Positions 19,997-29,093 of a DNA stretch of 53,161 nucleotides are shown here, one piece after another. Below the pieces are notes generated by a model. That model worked only from the letters and a program-made list of their open reading frames with translations. It was not told the origin of the DNA and did not search any database. Both the position numbers and the translations under genes were made by a program. The DNA is from an uncultured Opitutia bacterium (GTDB lineage: Bacteria; Verrucomicrobiota; Verrucomicrobiia; Opitutales; UBA953). The first letter of the stretch is position 1. Every line of letters starts with the position of its first letter. The DNA lies in contig CAIVVQ010000073.1 in the NCBI GenBank assembly GCA_903909465.1, forward strand, positions 1 to 53,161, given 5' to 3'.

Positions 19997-20884
19997 TTAC
20001 CTATTCTTTGGTTCGTGCATGGGTGCGTCAAGCATTGCAGACAAGGTCTGCTTGATTGTCATCGTCGACTTGCGCCCCGTCAGTTCCAACAACTTATCGG
20101 TGCACCCGTAGAGAATTTGGATTTCATTCGGACGCATCAAGGCGGGGCTCTGCTCAACTTTAATTTCGTGCCCAGTAATCTCTTGGCAGGTTAAGACAAT
20201 GTCACGGACGCTGATTAAATTGCCCGAACAGAAATTTACAATCTGCCCAGTATAATCGGCCTCAAACATGGCCATGTAATACTGAATGATGTCCCGCACG
20301 TCTGAAAAGTCGCGCTCAATAGAAATATCTCCGAGGGTTAATTTCGGCGCCTTTGTCTTGAAGTGCTGGATGATTTTCGGAATTAAGAATTTTTCGCTTT
20401 GGCCCGTGCCGGTATAATTAAATGAGCGGGTCACAAATATCGGGGTCTCCTTCGACCATTTTTTGGCCAAGGCCTCCATTTCAATTTTGCTCGCTGCATA
20501 TTCACTGATTCGGACCAGTGGCGCCGACTCCGAAATCCTCCCACCTTGATTGCCGTAAACGTGCGCTGAACTGGCCAAGGCAATCGCCGGCGGGGTTGGC
20601 ATCGCCGCACAACCCTTAATTAGATTCTCGGTCTGAGTGACGTGCACGTCCTTAAATAATGGAGCCAAGTTTGGGTCAGTGCCGTAGACCCCGGTCAAAT
20701 GCAGCACTCGTTCGGGGCGAATCTCTCGCAATAACGCTTTGATCGCCGCTTCGTCTCGAAAATCGCATTTTATTGCCGTGTCTAAAGTAGTCGACGTAGC
20801 AAAAACATCCTCTCCGCGCGCTTTTAGATGCGAGATGAAATGCTGAGCAGTGAAGCCGCGGGCGCCTGTGATTAGCCATCTCAT
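19997..20884 (-). CDS. NAD-dependent epimerase/dehydratase (GDP-4-keto-6-deoxymannose reductase-like)
   Basis: MRWLITGARGFTAQHFISHLKARGEDVFATS...LHLTGVYGTDPNL...YAASKIEMEALA; start at ATG 20884. Confidence 0.75.
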   Translation of the reverse strand: MRWLITGARGFTAQHFISHLKARGEDVFATSTTLDTAIKCDFRDEAAIKALLREIRPERVLHLTGVYGTDPNLAPLFKDVHVTQTENLIKGCAAMPTPPAIALASSAHVYGNQGGRISESAPLVRISEYAASKIEMEALAKKWSKETPIFVTRSFNYTGTGQSEKFLIPKIIQHFKTKAPKLTLGDISIERDFSDVRDIIQYYMAMFEADYTGQIVNFCSGNLISVRDIVLTCQEITGHEIKVEQSPALMRPNEIQILYGCTDKLLELTGRKSTMTIKQTLSAMLDAPMHEPKNR

Positions 20885-21019
20885 GGAAGAAAACATTCTG
20901 TCGCATTTAATCGTTTTGCAACCCACTTATCGCACCCGCGACGGGAGATTAACGATAATAAATGCAATCATCTTGAGGTTTCAGACTTCCTTTAAATACG
21001 GAGTTTAATACCGTTAGGC

Positions 21020-22078
21020 ATGGCAAAAGACACCATCGGCATTGGCATCTGGGGAACCGGCATGATTGCCGAATTCCATGCTCAGGCCTTGGCCGAAATT
21101 CCTAATGCAAAATTGGTTGCCGCACATAATCGTACCGTCGAAAAGGGGAAGGCCTTCGCCGCCAAGCATCGGATCGCCTACGCTGAAACACCCGAAGCGC
21201 TTTTATCCAATCCCTCAATTCATGCCGTCTGCCTCTGCACGCCGAGCGGCGACCACCTCGGGCCCGCACTCGCCTGCGCCCAAGCGGGGAAGCACGTCAT
21301 CGTAGAAAAACCACTCGAAGTCACACTCGCACGTTGCGACGAAATGATTGCAGCGTGCAAAAAAGCCGCCGTGCAAATCGGAGGCATTCTCCCTCGGCGA
21401 TTTGGCGCGGGAGCGGTGGCACTAAAAGCCGCGATTCAAACTCAACGTTTTGGGAAAATCACCTTGGCCAGCGCCCTTATTCCGTGGTGGCGCAGCCAGG
21501 AGTATTACGACTCCGCCGCTTGGCGCGGCACTCAACAGTTTGACGGCGGTGGCGCCCTCATGAATCAAGGCATTCATACGATCGATCTACTTCTTTGGCT
21601 TCTAGGGCCTGCGACGAGAGTTTCTGCAACGATGGGGTTGATGGCGCATAAAAATATTGAGGTCGAAGATGTCGCAGCGGGCTGGATTGAATTTACCAAC
21701 GGTGCACGCGCAACAATTGCAGGTTCAACAGCCTGTTGGTCTAAAGACGGATTTCCTGCCGAAATTCGTATCCATGGCACCACGGGCTCAGCCATCTTGC
21801 GCGATGATCAACTGACTGCGTTTGAGTTCGCGTCATCACTGCCGTCAGACTCCGGCAACATTTTATCGAGCGAAAATTTAAGGGGCGCCGGAGCCAACGA
21901 CCCCAAGGCCATTGGTCACGCTTGGCATAAAGCAAACTTATCGGAAATCATCGATGCCCTCATCGCCGGACGCGAGCCCGCCATTAACGGAGCCGAAGGA
22001 CGCAAGGCCGTGGAACTCATTCTTGCCCTTTACCAATCCGCCCACAACAAAGGCGCCCCCGTCCCCATCAAGGGCTGA
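21020..22078 (+). CDS. Gfo/Idh/MocA family oxidoreductase
   Basis: IGIGIWGTGMIAEFHAQALAEIPNAKLVAAHNR, GKHVIVEKPLEVTLARCDEMIAACK, GGGALMNQGIHTIDLLLWLLGP. Confidence 0.92.
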   Translation: MAKDTIGIGIWGTGMIAEFHAQALAEIPNAKLVAAHNRTVEKGKAFAAKHRIAYAETPEALLSNPSIHAVCLCTPSGDHLGPALACAQAGKHVIVEKPLEVTLARCDEMIAACKKAAVQIGGILPRRFGAGAVALKAAIQTQRFGKITLASALIPWWRSQEYYDSAAWRGTQQFDGGGALMNQGIHTIDLLLWLLGPATRVSATMGLMAHKNIEVEDVAAGWIEFTNGARATIAGSTACWSKDGFPAEIRIHGTTGSAILRDDQLTAFEFASSLPSDSGNILSSENLRGAGANDPKAIGHAWHKANLSEIIDALIAGREPAINGAEGRKAVELILALYQSAHNKGAPVPIKG

Positions 22079-22095
22079 TTGGGTCTTCCACTTTT

Positions 22096-24426
22096 GTGAA
22101 TGGGGTGCTTAATTATGGCATGCGACGACTGTTGGGGATTATTGGGGCGCTTGGCTTATGCCTAACGGCAAGGGCGGAGGTTAAGCTTTTTGAAAATAAT
22201 CGCTGGCAGGGGCCGATTGTGATTTCGCAAAATGCAGAACTCGACGAGTGGTACGCCGCCCAAAATCTTGCCGACTGGTGTGAGCGCGTCACTGGGCAAC
22301 GGCCAGAAATCTTTGGAGAGTCGCCCAATAAAAAAACTCCCGATGTAGGAGTTTTCGTCGGCCGTACGCTGGCAGCGCTAGCGGGTAAAATTTCCGCGCC
22401 CACAGGCCAGGGTGATACGGCTATTCGCGCCACGATTGAAGGCAGGGTTTTTCTGCTAGGTAATAATCCAGGCGCTACGCGCATTGCGGTGGGTCGTTTT
22501 TGTGAACAGCACCTAGGGATCACATTTGTGCTTCCGGACATCAAGGGAGCCGACTGGATGCCGCTCAAGGAAGTCGCCCTGCCCACCCCCGACACCTTTC
22601 AGCCAAAGTTTAACTGGCGCAGTATTGGCGGATTCCGGAGCGGCCCGACCCAAGACTGGTGCTACCTCATTGGATACGGCCAAGCTCCTCAATGCGGACA
22701 CAGCCTTTACGCAGCTTTCTCGAAAAAATATACAGACGACGACCCGACACTCTTGGCCGACTTGGGTAACGGCCGCGTAACCGAATCTAATTTTGAATTC
22801 ACCCCAAACCCCAACCTCGGCCATCCCGGCGCTGCAAAGATTGGCGCAGAATACACCCTACATTTCTTGGAGAAAAATCCTTCTGAATTTTGCGCGCCGT
22901 TAGGCGTGAACGATACTACTGATTTCGACCGTTCATCCAAAAGCGAAGGATGGTACCGAGAGCGACCCGTCCGCACCGACTACCTGATAAATTTTCTTAA
23001 TCGCGTAGCTCAAGAGAAATGGAGGCCTGATGATAGCGCGCCACACGCCATCGGCACGCTCGCTTATCTGCATACGCAGCGAGCCCCAAGCATCGCAGCC
23101 AACCCAGATATTTTCCCATTTATTTGTGCTGATCGCATGGCCTATGCCAATCGCGACTTCGCCATGGCGGATGCCGAGAACCTCATCGCCTGGAAAAAGT
23201 CAGGGGTCAAACACCTCGGCATCTACGATTACTGGCACGGCACTAACCAATGCGTGCCACGTATCAATTTTACGGCTCAGGCCCTTTCAATTAAAACGGC
23301 TGCCGACATTGGCGTGTCGGCGTGGACGGCCGAGATGGGGCGTCCCTGGGTGGTTGATGCGCCCAAGGCTTGGCTGGGGGCGAAGCTTCTCATCGATCCG
23401 AGCGCCGACGCCGAGGGCCTACTGAATCAATGGTTTGAAGCCGCCTACGGACCCGCCGCCAAATCCATGCGCGAGGCGTACCGCGTGATCGAAGGAGCTT
23501 GGTCACGCGCTGCGATCAACGGTGGCGCCAACCAATGGCTTCGTCACTACGTCGACGAAAAAGGCACGTGGGTTTTAGGCGATAGCGAAGTCGCACTTAT
23601 TAATCAGCACCTTGCTGAGGTGAGTCGCGCCCTCGCCAAAGCAACCTCTACGCCGCGCTTGGCGAATCAGCAATGGCGAGCCGAACAATTTAAACTGAAT
23701 TGGGAAGTCGTTTTGTCTTTCCGAGAAGTGGTGCGGGCACGTCAACGCATTGCGAAAACGCCCGACGAGGCGATGGCCTGCCTCCAGGGTTTAATTGCGG
23801 CAGAGCAAAAATGTAAAGCGCTGCAAGAGTCATACAATCTAGCGTGGGGAGCCGTCGGAGATTCAATGAACTGGATGAGTTTTATTCCGACAGACCCTCG
23901 GGCTGCGTGGCTAGAAATTATCGGAAAAAATCCTGGACCCTCTAGCGAGGTTAGTAAATTAGTGCGTCTTGATACCACGGGGCTGAGCGTCTTAATTGAT
24001 TTTTATCAGCAACATGCGGCAAGCGTTGCGACTATGAGCAGGCCACAAGATTTTACGGCCTTTAATCAAGACTGGCACGTCAAGCTGGCCGGCAATCAGT
24101 TCTCGGACATCAATTACCACGAAGGCCTGCTGCAGGTGAATAACGACTCGGGCACCTTGACCTACAAGGCCGCGGTCAAGCCGGGTGAAATCATAAACTT
24201 AAGCGTGAAACTCGCACAACCCAGCGGGGCGACCCGACTGGGCTTAAAGTTCACAGGTGGCGAGCAATCGTTGAAACGTTCAGTGCAATACGGCGAGCAA
24301 TCGACCTCGGTCATCATGATTGCACCCAAAGGCTCGACGGAAGTTGAATTTGAAATCGTGTTTACCGATAATATTAATCTAATCTCCCTGCAGGCCAGTC
24401 GGCTTGACCCTAAAGCCAACCCATGA
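22096..24426 (+). CDS. DUF4838-type, alpha-glucuronidase-like secreted protein
   Basis: 776 aa; signal-like MRRLLGIIGALGLCLTARA (ATG 22120 possible start); VGVFVGRTLAA...AVGRFCEQHLGITFVLPDIKGADWMP...KHLGIYDYWHGTNQCVPRI. Confidence 0.75.
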   Translation: MNGVLNYGMRRLLGIIGALGLCLTARAEVKLFENNRWQGPIVISQNAELDEWYAAQNLADWCERVTGQRPEIFGESPNKKTPDVGVFVGRTLAALAGKISAPTGQGDTAIRATIEGRVFLLGNNPGATRIAVGRFCEQHLGITFVLPDIKGADWMPLKEVALPTPDTFQPKFNWRSIGGFRSGPTQDWCYLIGYGQAPQCGHSLYAAFSKKYTDDDPTLLADLGNGRVTESNFEFTPNPNLGHPGAAKIGAEYTLHFLEKNPSEFCAPLGVNDTTDFDRSSKSEGWYRERPVRTDYLINFLNRVAQEKWRPDDSAPHAIGTLAYLHTQRAPSIAANPDIFPFICADRMAYANRDFAMADAENLIAWKKSGVKHLGIYDYWHGTNQCVPRINFTAQALSIKTAADIGVSAWTAEMGRPWVVDAPKAWLGAKLLIDPSADAEGLLNQWFEAAYGPAAKSMREAYRVIEGAWSRAAINGGANQWLRHYVDEKGTWVLGDSEVALINQHLAEVSRALAKATSTPRLANQQWRAEQFKLNWEVVLSFREVVRARQRIAKTPDEAMACLQGLIAAEQKCKALQESYNLAWGAVGDSMNWMSFIPTDPRAAWLEIIGKNPGPSSEVSKLVRLDTTGLSVLIDFYQQHAASVATMSRPQDFTAFNQDWHVKLAGNQFSDINYHEGLLQVNNDSGTLTYKAAVKPGEIINLSVKLAQPSGATRLGLKFTGGEQSLKRSVQYGEQSTSVIMIAPKGSTEVEFEIVFTDNINLISLQASRLDPKANP

Positions 24427-25013
24427 TTAAGAGAATTTTTGATATTTGCTTCGCTTTGGCTTGGTTAATCTTTTTCGCACCACTCCTAATCGTCGTAGCA
24501 CTTCTGGTCCGGATCAAACTCGGGTCGCCCATCTTTTTCATCCAAGACCGGCCTGGCAAAAATGGTGCGCCCTTCCGCATGGTCAAGTTCCGGACGATGA
24601 TTGACGCGCGCGACGCCCATGGCGAATTGCTGCCTGACGAAACTCGCCTCACTCCCTTTGGAAAACTGCTGCGGTCTACTACGCTCGATGAGTTTCCAGA
24701 AATGTGGAATGTGCTGCTAGGCGACATGAGCGTCGTTGGTCCACGGCCTCTACTGATGCGCTACCTGCCTCGTTATAATGTCTCCCAGGCGCGTCGTATG
24801 GAAGTTAAGCCAGGCGTCACCGGCTGGGCCCAAGTGAATGGGCGCAATGCCCTGAGCTGGGACGATAAATTTGCTTACGATGTTTGGTATGTGGAAAATC
24901 AAAGCTTGTGGCTGGATATAAAAATTATCCTCAAAACCTTTTTTGTCGTTTTCCGCCGCCGTGGCATTAATTCCGAAAAAGCCGCGACAATGGAAGAGTT
25001 TATGGGAAGTTAG
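24423..25013 (+). CDS. Phosphoglycosyl transferase (undecaprenyl-phosphate sugar-1-phosphate transferase; PglC-like)
   Basis: MIKRIFDICFALAWLIFFAPLLIVVALLVRIKLGSPIFFIQDRPGKNG, FRTM, LRSTTLDEFPEMWNVLLGDMSVVGPRPLLMRYLPRY, KPGVTGWAQVNGRN; ATGA overlap with the preceding gene. Confidence 0.92.
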   Translation: MIKRIFDICFALAWLIFFAPLLIVVALLVRIKLGSPIFFIQDRPGKNGAPFRMVKFRTMIDARDAHGELLPDETRLTPFGKLLRSTTLDEFPEMWNVLLGDMSVVGPRPLLMRYLPRYNVSQARRMEVKPGVTGWAQVNGRNALSWDDKFAYDVWYVENQSLWLDIKIILKTFFVVFRRRGINSEKAATMEEFMGS

Positions 25014-25190
25014 GGGGCAGGCTGGCAAGGTGACACGGTGACAAGGGGAAATTCAGATACTATATATCAGGAGCTCCGGCCCTAAACCCGAACACCAGAG
25101 GCCAAATACTTACACCAGATTTATCCCTGGCCTTGGAATCAAATGCAGCACGCATTTCCCCGTGTCACCTTGCCAACGCGCCCCCTGAAC
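25009..25190. repeat. Inverted-repeat element (~40 bp arms, ~100 bp centre), left arm covering the stop of the sugar transferase gene
   Basis: Left arm GTTAGGGGGCAGGCTGGCAAGGTGACACGGTGACAAGGGGAAAT (25009-25052); right arm ATTTCCCCGTGTCACCTTGCCAACGCGCCCCCTGAAC (25154-25190). Near reverse complements; left arm has one extra octamer. Confidence 0.8.
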
Positions 25191-25196
25191 TTTTGG

Positions 25197-25223
25197 CACA
25201 AAAAAACCGCCTGCGTGGCGGTT
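25197..25223 (-). terminator. Rho-independent terminator for the leftward operon ending at 25255
   Basis: Minus-strand transcript AACCGCC-ACGCA-GGCGGTT followed by TTTTTT; 7-bp stem, about 30 bp after the aminotransferase stop. Confidence 0.82.
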
Positions 25224-25254
25224 AAGTTGTAATTATAAAAATTATTTAGGCTTA

Positions 25255-26379
25255 TTATGTTAGCAGGCTTAGCGCTCCATCAATGACTTTGGCCCGTTCG
25301 GCGTCGGACATTCCAGAACCCGAAGGCACACAAACTCCTTGATCAAAAAGCTTATCGCTCACTCCCCTTCCGAAATATTCTGCGCCCGAGAAAATGGGCT
25401 GCTGGTGTAGCGGCTTCCAGATTGGGCGACTCTCAATATCGAGTTTCTCGAGCCCAAGGCGCAGGTCCTCACGCGCAACTTTTGCATGCTTGGGGTCAAC
25501 CAAGAGACAGGTGAGCCAGCGCGTTGACTTACCCCACGGGGCTTCAGGTTGCATCGTGATACCAGGAATATTTTTGAAGGCCGCAGCATAAGCGTCAAAG
25601 TGAGCGCGGCGGCGGGCGACCTTTTGCTTTAGTTGACTCAACTGACCACGGCCAATGCCCGCACAGACATTACTGAGTCGATAATTATAACCTATGGTAG
25701 AGTGTTGATAGTGCGGTGCAGTATCGCGGGCTTGTGTTGCCAAGAAGCGGGCCTGCCGGGCCATCTCCGCATCAGCAGTTACGAGCATACCGCCGCCTGA
25801 TGTAGTGATAATCTTATTGCCGTTAAATGAATGAATGCCCGCGAGGCCAATCGAACCTGGAGCCTTGTCGTGATAAGTCGCACCCAAGGCCTCGGCGGCA
25901 TCTTCAATGAGCTTCACGCCATACTTGTCGCAGCAGCCCTTAATTGGATTAATGTCTGCCGACTGACCATAAAGGTGTACGAGCACTAACGCCTTGGGTG
26001 CCTTGCCTGCCTTGGCTTTGCGTTCAATTACCTCAGTCAGAATGGCCGGATCCATATTCCAGCTTTGCTCTTCACAATCAATAAAGACTGGCTTTGCCCC
26101 GAGGTATGTAATTGGGGCCGCGGATGCCACAAAAGTGAGAGACGAACAAAGCACTTCATCGCCAGGGCCAACGCCAGCAAGGCGCAACGCCAAGTGTAAG
26201 GCAGCCGTTCCAGATGAGAGCGCCACTGCGTGCGGCGAACCGACCGCAGTCGCAAACTCTTTCTCGAAGGCCTCAATGTGTGGACCAACGGGGGCGATCC
26301 AGTTGGTAGAGAAAGCCTCTAGGACGTGGTTCAACTCGGCTTGACCGATGTCGGGTGCAGATAGGTAAATGCGGGGCAT
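25255..26379 (-). CDS. DegT/DnrJ/EryC1/StrS aminotransferase (PglE/EpsN-like)
   Basis: MPRIYLSAPDIGQAELNHVLEAFSTNWIAPVGPHIEAFEKEFA, ALSSGTAALHLALRLAGVGPGDEVLCSSLTFVASAAPI, EDAAEALGATY, HSFNGNKIITTSGGGML (PLP lysine). Confidence 0.94.
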   Translation of the reverse strand: MPRIYLSAPDIGQAELNHVLEAFSTNWIAPVGPHIEAFEKEFATAVGSPHAVALSSGTAALHLALRLAGVGPGDEVLCSSLTFVASAAPITYLGAKPVFIDCEEQSWNMDPAILTEVIERKAKAGKAPKALVLVHLYGQSADINPIKGCCDKYGVKLIEDAAEALGATYHDKAPGSIGLAGIHSFNGNKIITTSGGGMLVTADAEMARQARFLATQARDTAPHYQHSTIGYNYRLSNVCAGIGRGQLSQLKQKVARRRAHFDAYAAAFKNIPGITMQPEAPWGKSTRWLTCLLVDPKHAKVAREDLRLGLEKLDIESRPIWKPLHQQPIFSGAEYFGRGVSDKLFDQGVCVPSGSGMSDAERAKVIDGALSLLT

Positions 26380-26428
26380 GTGAGATTAAAAAGGGTTGGG
26401 GGCGGACAGGGCAAAGCACTACCAGCAA

Positions 26429-27154
26429 TCACTTCCATTCCGTGCCTTGAAAAATTCCTAGTTTTTCAAACGCGGAGAAGAGGGGTTCATTAGCTGGGTC
26501 CGTGAGTAAATCTTTAATTGGATAAAAAGACGAAATGCGGATAAACATCTGCTCGTTTTTTTGGTTTAAGCCGTATTTCTGAAAATCTTTTAAAACGAGC
26601 GGCATGCGCTCGATGCGGCCAATCAGCCCGTCGCGCCATCCTGTTTTCTGCTCCTGATAGCGATTAGGTTCAGCGTTAACCAAATGCCAAAAAATTACGT
26701 TTTGCTTTCCGCCGCTGGGCGTGACGTACTGCCCGTATTCATAGGGCTTCAGCTGACGTGTCCCGACTGCTGATTCAACACCGTAGGAACGTTCACTGCG
26801 GATGCAGCCCGCATTTACCCAGCATGAGTCAGGGTTATGTGTTCCCGCATCAGCCACCGAAATGCGTCCCGGCTCCCAATACGCAATGAAGACTAAAATT
26901 TGCTGTGCTCCTTTCGTGTAAATGACCTGTACCGCTTGATCGAAATTAAGGATTCCCTTAACGTTCGCGAGCTCCGCCGAAGAACCCGTCAACGGAATAT
27001 CTTTACGCTGCCAACCTGCAACATCACCAGGAAGGGCTTCGGCGAGCTTGCTCGTAAACCGACGCGGCGTGCTGGAAAAGAGTTCAGCAATAATTACCAG
27101 GACGACCAGCCCCGCCAAAAGGACAGCGGCTAGGATTATTGATAGTTTACGCAT
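26429..27154 (-). CDS. Exosortase-associated EpsI-family protein (DUF3485-like)
   Basis: N-terminal TM segment, DVAGWQRKDIPL, GRISVADAGTHNPDSCWVNAGC, NVIFWHLVN; start at ATG 27154. Confidence 0.75.
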   Translation of the reverse strand: MRKLSIILAAVLLAGLVVLVIIAELFSSTPRRFTSKLAEALPGDVAGWQRKDIPLTGSSAELANVKGILNFDQAVQVIYTKGAQQILVFIAYWEPGRISVADAGTHNPDSCWVNAGCIRSERSYGVESAVGTRQLKPYEYGQYVTPSGGKQNVIFWHLVNAEPNRYQEQKTGWRDGLIGRIERMPLVLKDFQKYGLNQKNEQMFIRISSFYPIKDLLTDPANEPLFSAFEKLGIFQGTEWK

Positions 27155-27158
27155 CTGA

Positions 27159-27785
27159 TTATAAAATTCGTGCGGGGCTGCCGAAAGCAGTAACGCCATC
27201 GGGGATATTCGTCATCACAACCGAACCAGCGCCGATGGTGGCGCCATCACCTACTTTTTTCCCAGGGATAACGCTGACTCGGCTACCCAAGAAAACCTCC
27301 GCACCTAATTGCGCGCCGCCCGTTAAATCGCACTGGGCACTAATGGTCGACCACGGGCCAACTTTAACATCATGCCCCACGGTTGAGCGTAAATTAATCA
27401 TCGAAAAATCTCCGAGTTCTATATCACACGAAAGCACGCTCTCGGGACAGATAACCACACCCATACCCAGTTTCACCCGATCGCCAATTAGGGCACGAGG
27501 GTGAACAAAGCTAATAAATTGGGCGCCCTGCTTTAGCAACGGCTGGATTACCTTCTTTTTTATTTTAGGGGAACCCACACCACAAATATAAATATTATCC
27601 GGAGAGACCTTGTGCGAGGCCAGCGGCATAGCGGATGCAAAACTACCGAAAGGATTTAAGGCGTTGGAATCATCGTCCAAGAAGCCGTGCATGATCCAAT
27701 TTCGCTCGCCTTCTGGAACGTCATTAATCCATGACGCCAATTCGCGACCAAAGCCGCCCGCGCCAACGATATAAAGTTTTTTCAT
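27159..27785 (-). CDS. Sugar O/N-acyltransferase, left-handed beta-helix (PglD/NeuD/EpsM-like)
   Basis: MKKLYIVGAGGFGRELASWIND...GFLDDD...hexapeptide repeats VVICPESVLSCDIELGDFSMINLRSTVGHDVKVGPWSTISA...GARLGAEVFLGSRVSVIPGKKVGDGATIGAGSVV-type. Confidence 0.9.
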   Translation of the reverse strand: MKKLYIVGAGGFGRELASWINDVPEGERNWIMHGFLDDDSNALNPFGSFASAMPLASHKVSPDNIYICGVGSPKIKKKVIQPLLKQGAQFISFVHPRALIGDRVKLGMGVVICPESVLSCDIELGDFSMINLRSTVGHDVKVGPWSTISAQCDLTGGAQLGAEVFLGSRVSVIPGKKVGDGATIGAGSVVMTNIPDGVTAFGSPARIL

Positions 27786-28012
27786 GAAACGTGTGGAGCG
27801 AGTTTAATTAAATCACGAGGGGTTAAACAAGCCCTCACCTGTGGGCCTGACAGGTAGACATGGTGTACGTGCTCAAAGTGACTAATCACCAAGAGGACTG
27901 CCAACGAGTCCCACTGCGACAAGGATGCCAGCGGGGCATCAAGCGTGGCTTCAGCTAAAGCGTCGACTTCAGACTGAAGGGCACGAAATTGTTTTTCGGT
28001 CACGTCACTCAT
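27782..28012 (-). CDS. Acyl carrier protein-like
   Basis: 76 aa; LASLSQWDSLAVLLVISHFEHVHHV with the D-S-L phosphopantetheine context; ATGA overlaps on both sides. Confidence 0.75.
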   Translation of the reverse strand: MSDVTEKQFRALQSEVDALAEATLDAPLASLSQWDSLAVLLVISHFEHVHHVYLSGPQVRACLTPRDLIKLAPHVS

Positions 28013-29085
28013 GGGGAAGCGGGGTACGGCTGAATCGGCGCAAGGATGAGAGGGCCCACTTCACCGGCAAAGGCACCCCAAGAGAGTCCGACGCCGAAGC
28101 CACAGCCCGCAAGCTTTAGGGGCTTCTGCGAAAGTGCATCGCCCAGGGCGTCGATTAAAGCACAGGGAATGGATGCTGAACTTTGGTTGCCGAATTTTTC
28201 GACAATTCCCGCCGGGGCCTTGTCTTTCGCAAAACCAACTTTCAGGGCGACTGATTCGACGATGAATTTGTTAGCTTGGTGTAAAATGAGCGCATCCGTC
28301 GACGCCACGGTATACCCGCCGTGCTGCATCACCGATTGTATGGCCGGGGGAATTTCACGTAGTGAAAAATTAAAAATCTCGGCGCCATCCAAGTGTAAGT
28401 TTTCAGCGTGATGCAGATTGCCGCTGGTATCGGCCGTTTCGATGCGGGTTAATTCGCTCGCAGGCTGACGAGCCCCACCCGCTGGCACGATAATAGATGA
28501 TGCGCCTTTTCCGTCGGCACCGAAAATAAAGTGCATGGGATTAGGCTGGCCTGTGCGTTCAACAATTGTGGCAGAACCAGCGTCGCCAAACAGTGGGTCG
28601 GCGGCACGGTCATTTTTGTTAGTGAGATGACTAAGGGTGTCGCCCGCGCAAAGTAAAACGCGTCCCGCACCGCCGTGCGCACAGAGCAAAGCGGCTTGAT
28701 GAAGTCCCGTCACCCATCCCGCACAGCCTTGAGCCAGATCGAAGGCCAAAGTCGACTTACTGAGCCCGAGTCGACCGTGCAACAATGAGGCGTTGTTCGG
28801 CTGGGAATGGTCCGGAGTTTGGGTTACAAAAATAATCGCATCGATGGATGAGGCATCGAGATTCATTTCACTTAAGAGGCGACGAGTGGCATCCTCGCAA
28901 AGATCCAAGGCGGTGACATCCGGGGTTGATACCATGCGATCACGAAGCCCGATAGTTTTGGCGACGCGCTCGAGTTGGGCCATCGGGATTCCATTGGCCT
29001 GTCCGTCAGCGATGAAACTGCGTCGGACTGAACCCGTCGAGACACTCAAACCTGCGATGCGGAAGTGATTGATTAAGGAATGCAT
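28009..29085 (-). CDS. 3-oxoacyl-ACP synthase III (KAS III / FabH-like)
   Basis: AFDLAQGCAGWVTGL (Cys), LILHQANKFIVE (His), KFGNQSSASIPCAL (Asn): full Cys-His-Asn triad. Confidence 0.92.
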   Translation of the reverse strand: MHSLINHFRIAGLSVSTGSVRRSFIADGQANGIPMAQLERVAKTIGLRDRMVSTPDVTALDLCEDATRRLLSEMNLDASSIDAIIFVTQTPDHSQPNNASLLHGRLGLSKSTLAFDLAQGCAGWVTGLHQAALLCAHGGAGRVLLCAGDTLSHLTNKNDRAADPLFGDAGSATIVERTGQPNPMHFIFGADGKGASSIIVPAGGARQPASELTRIETADTSGNLHHAENLHLDGAEIFNFSLREIPPAIQSVMQHGGYTVASTDALILHQANKFIVESVALKVGFAKDKAPAGIVEKFGNQSSASIPCALIDALGDALSQKPLKLAGCGFGVGLSWGAFAGEVGPLILAPIQPYPASP

Positions 29086-29093
29086 GGTGGGGG

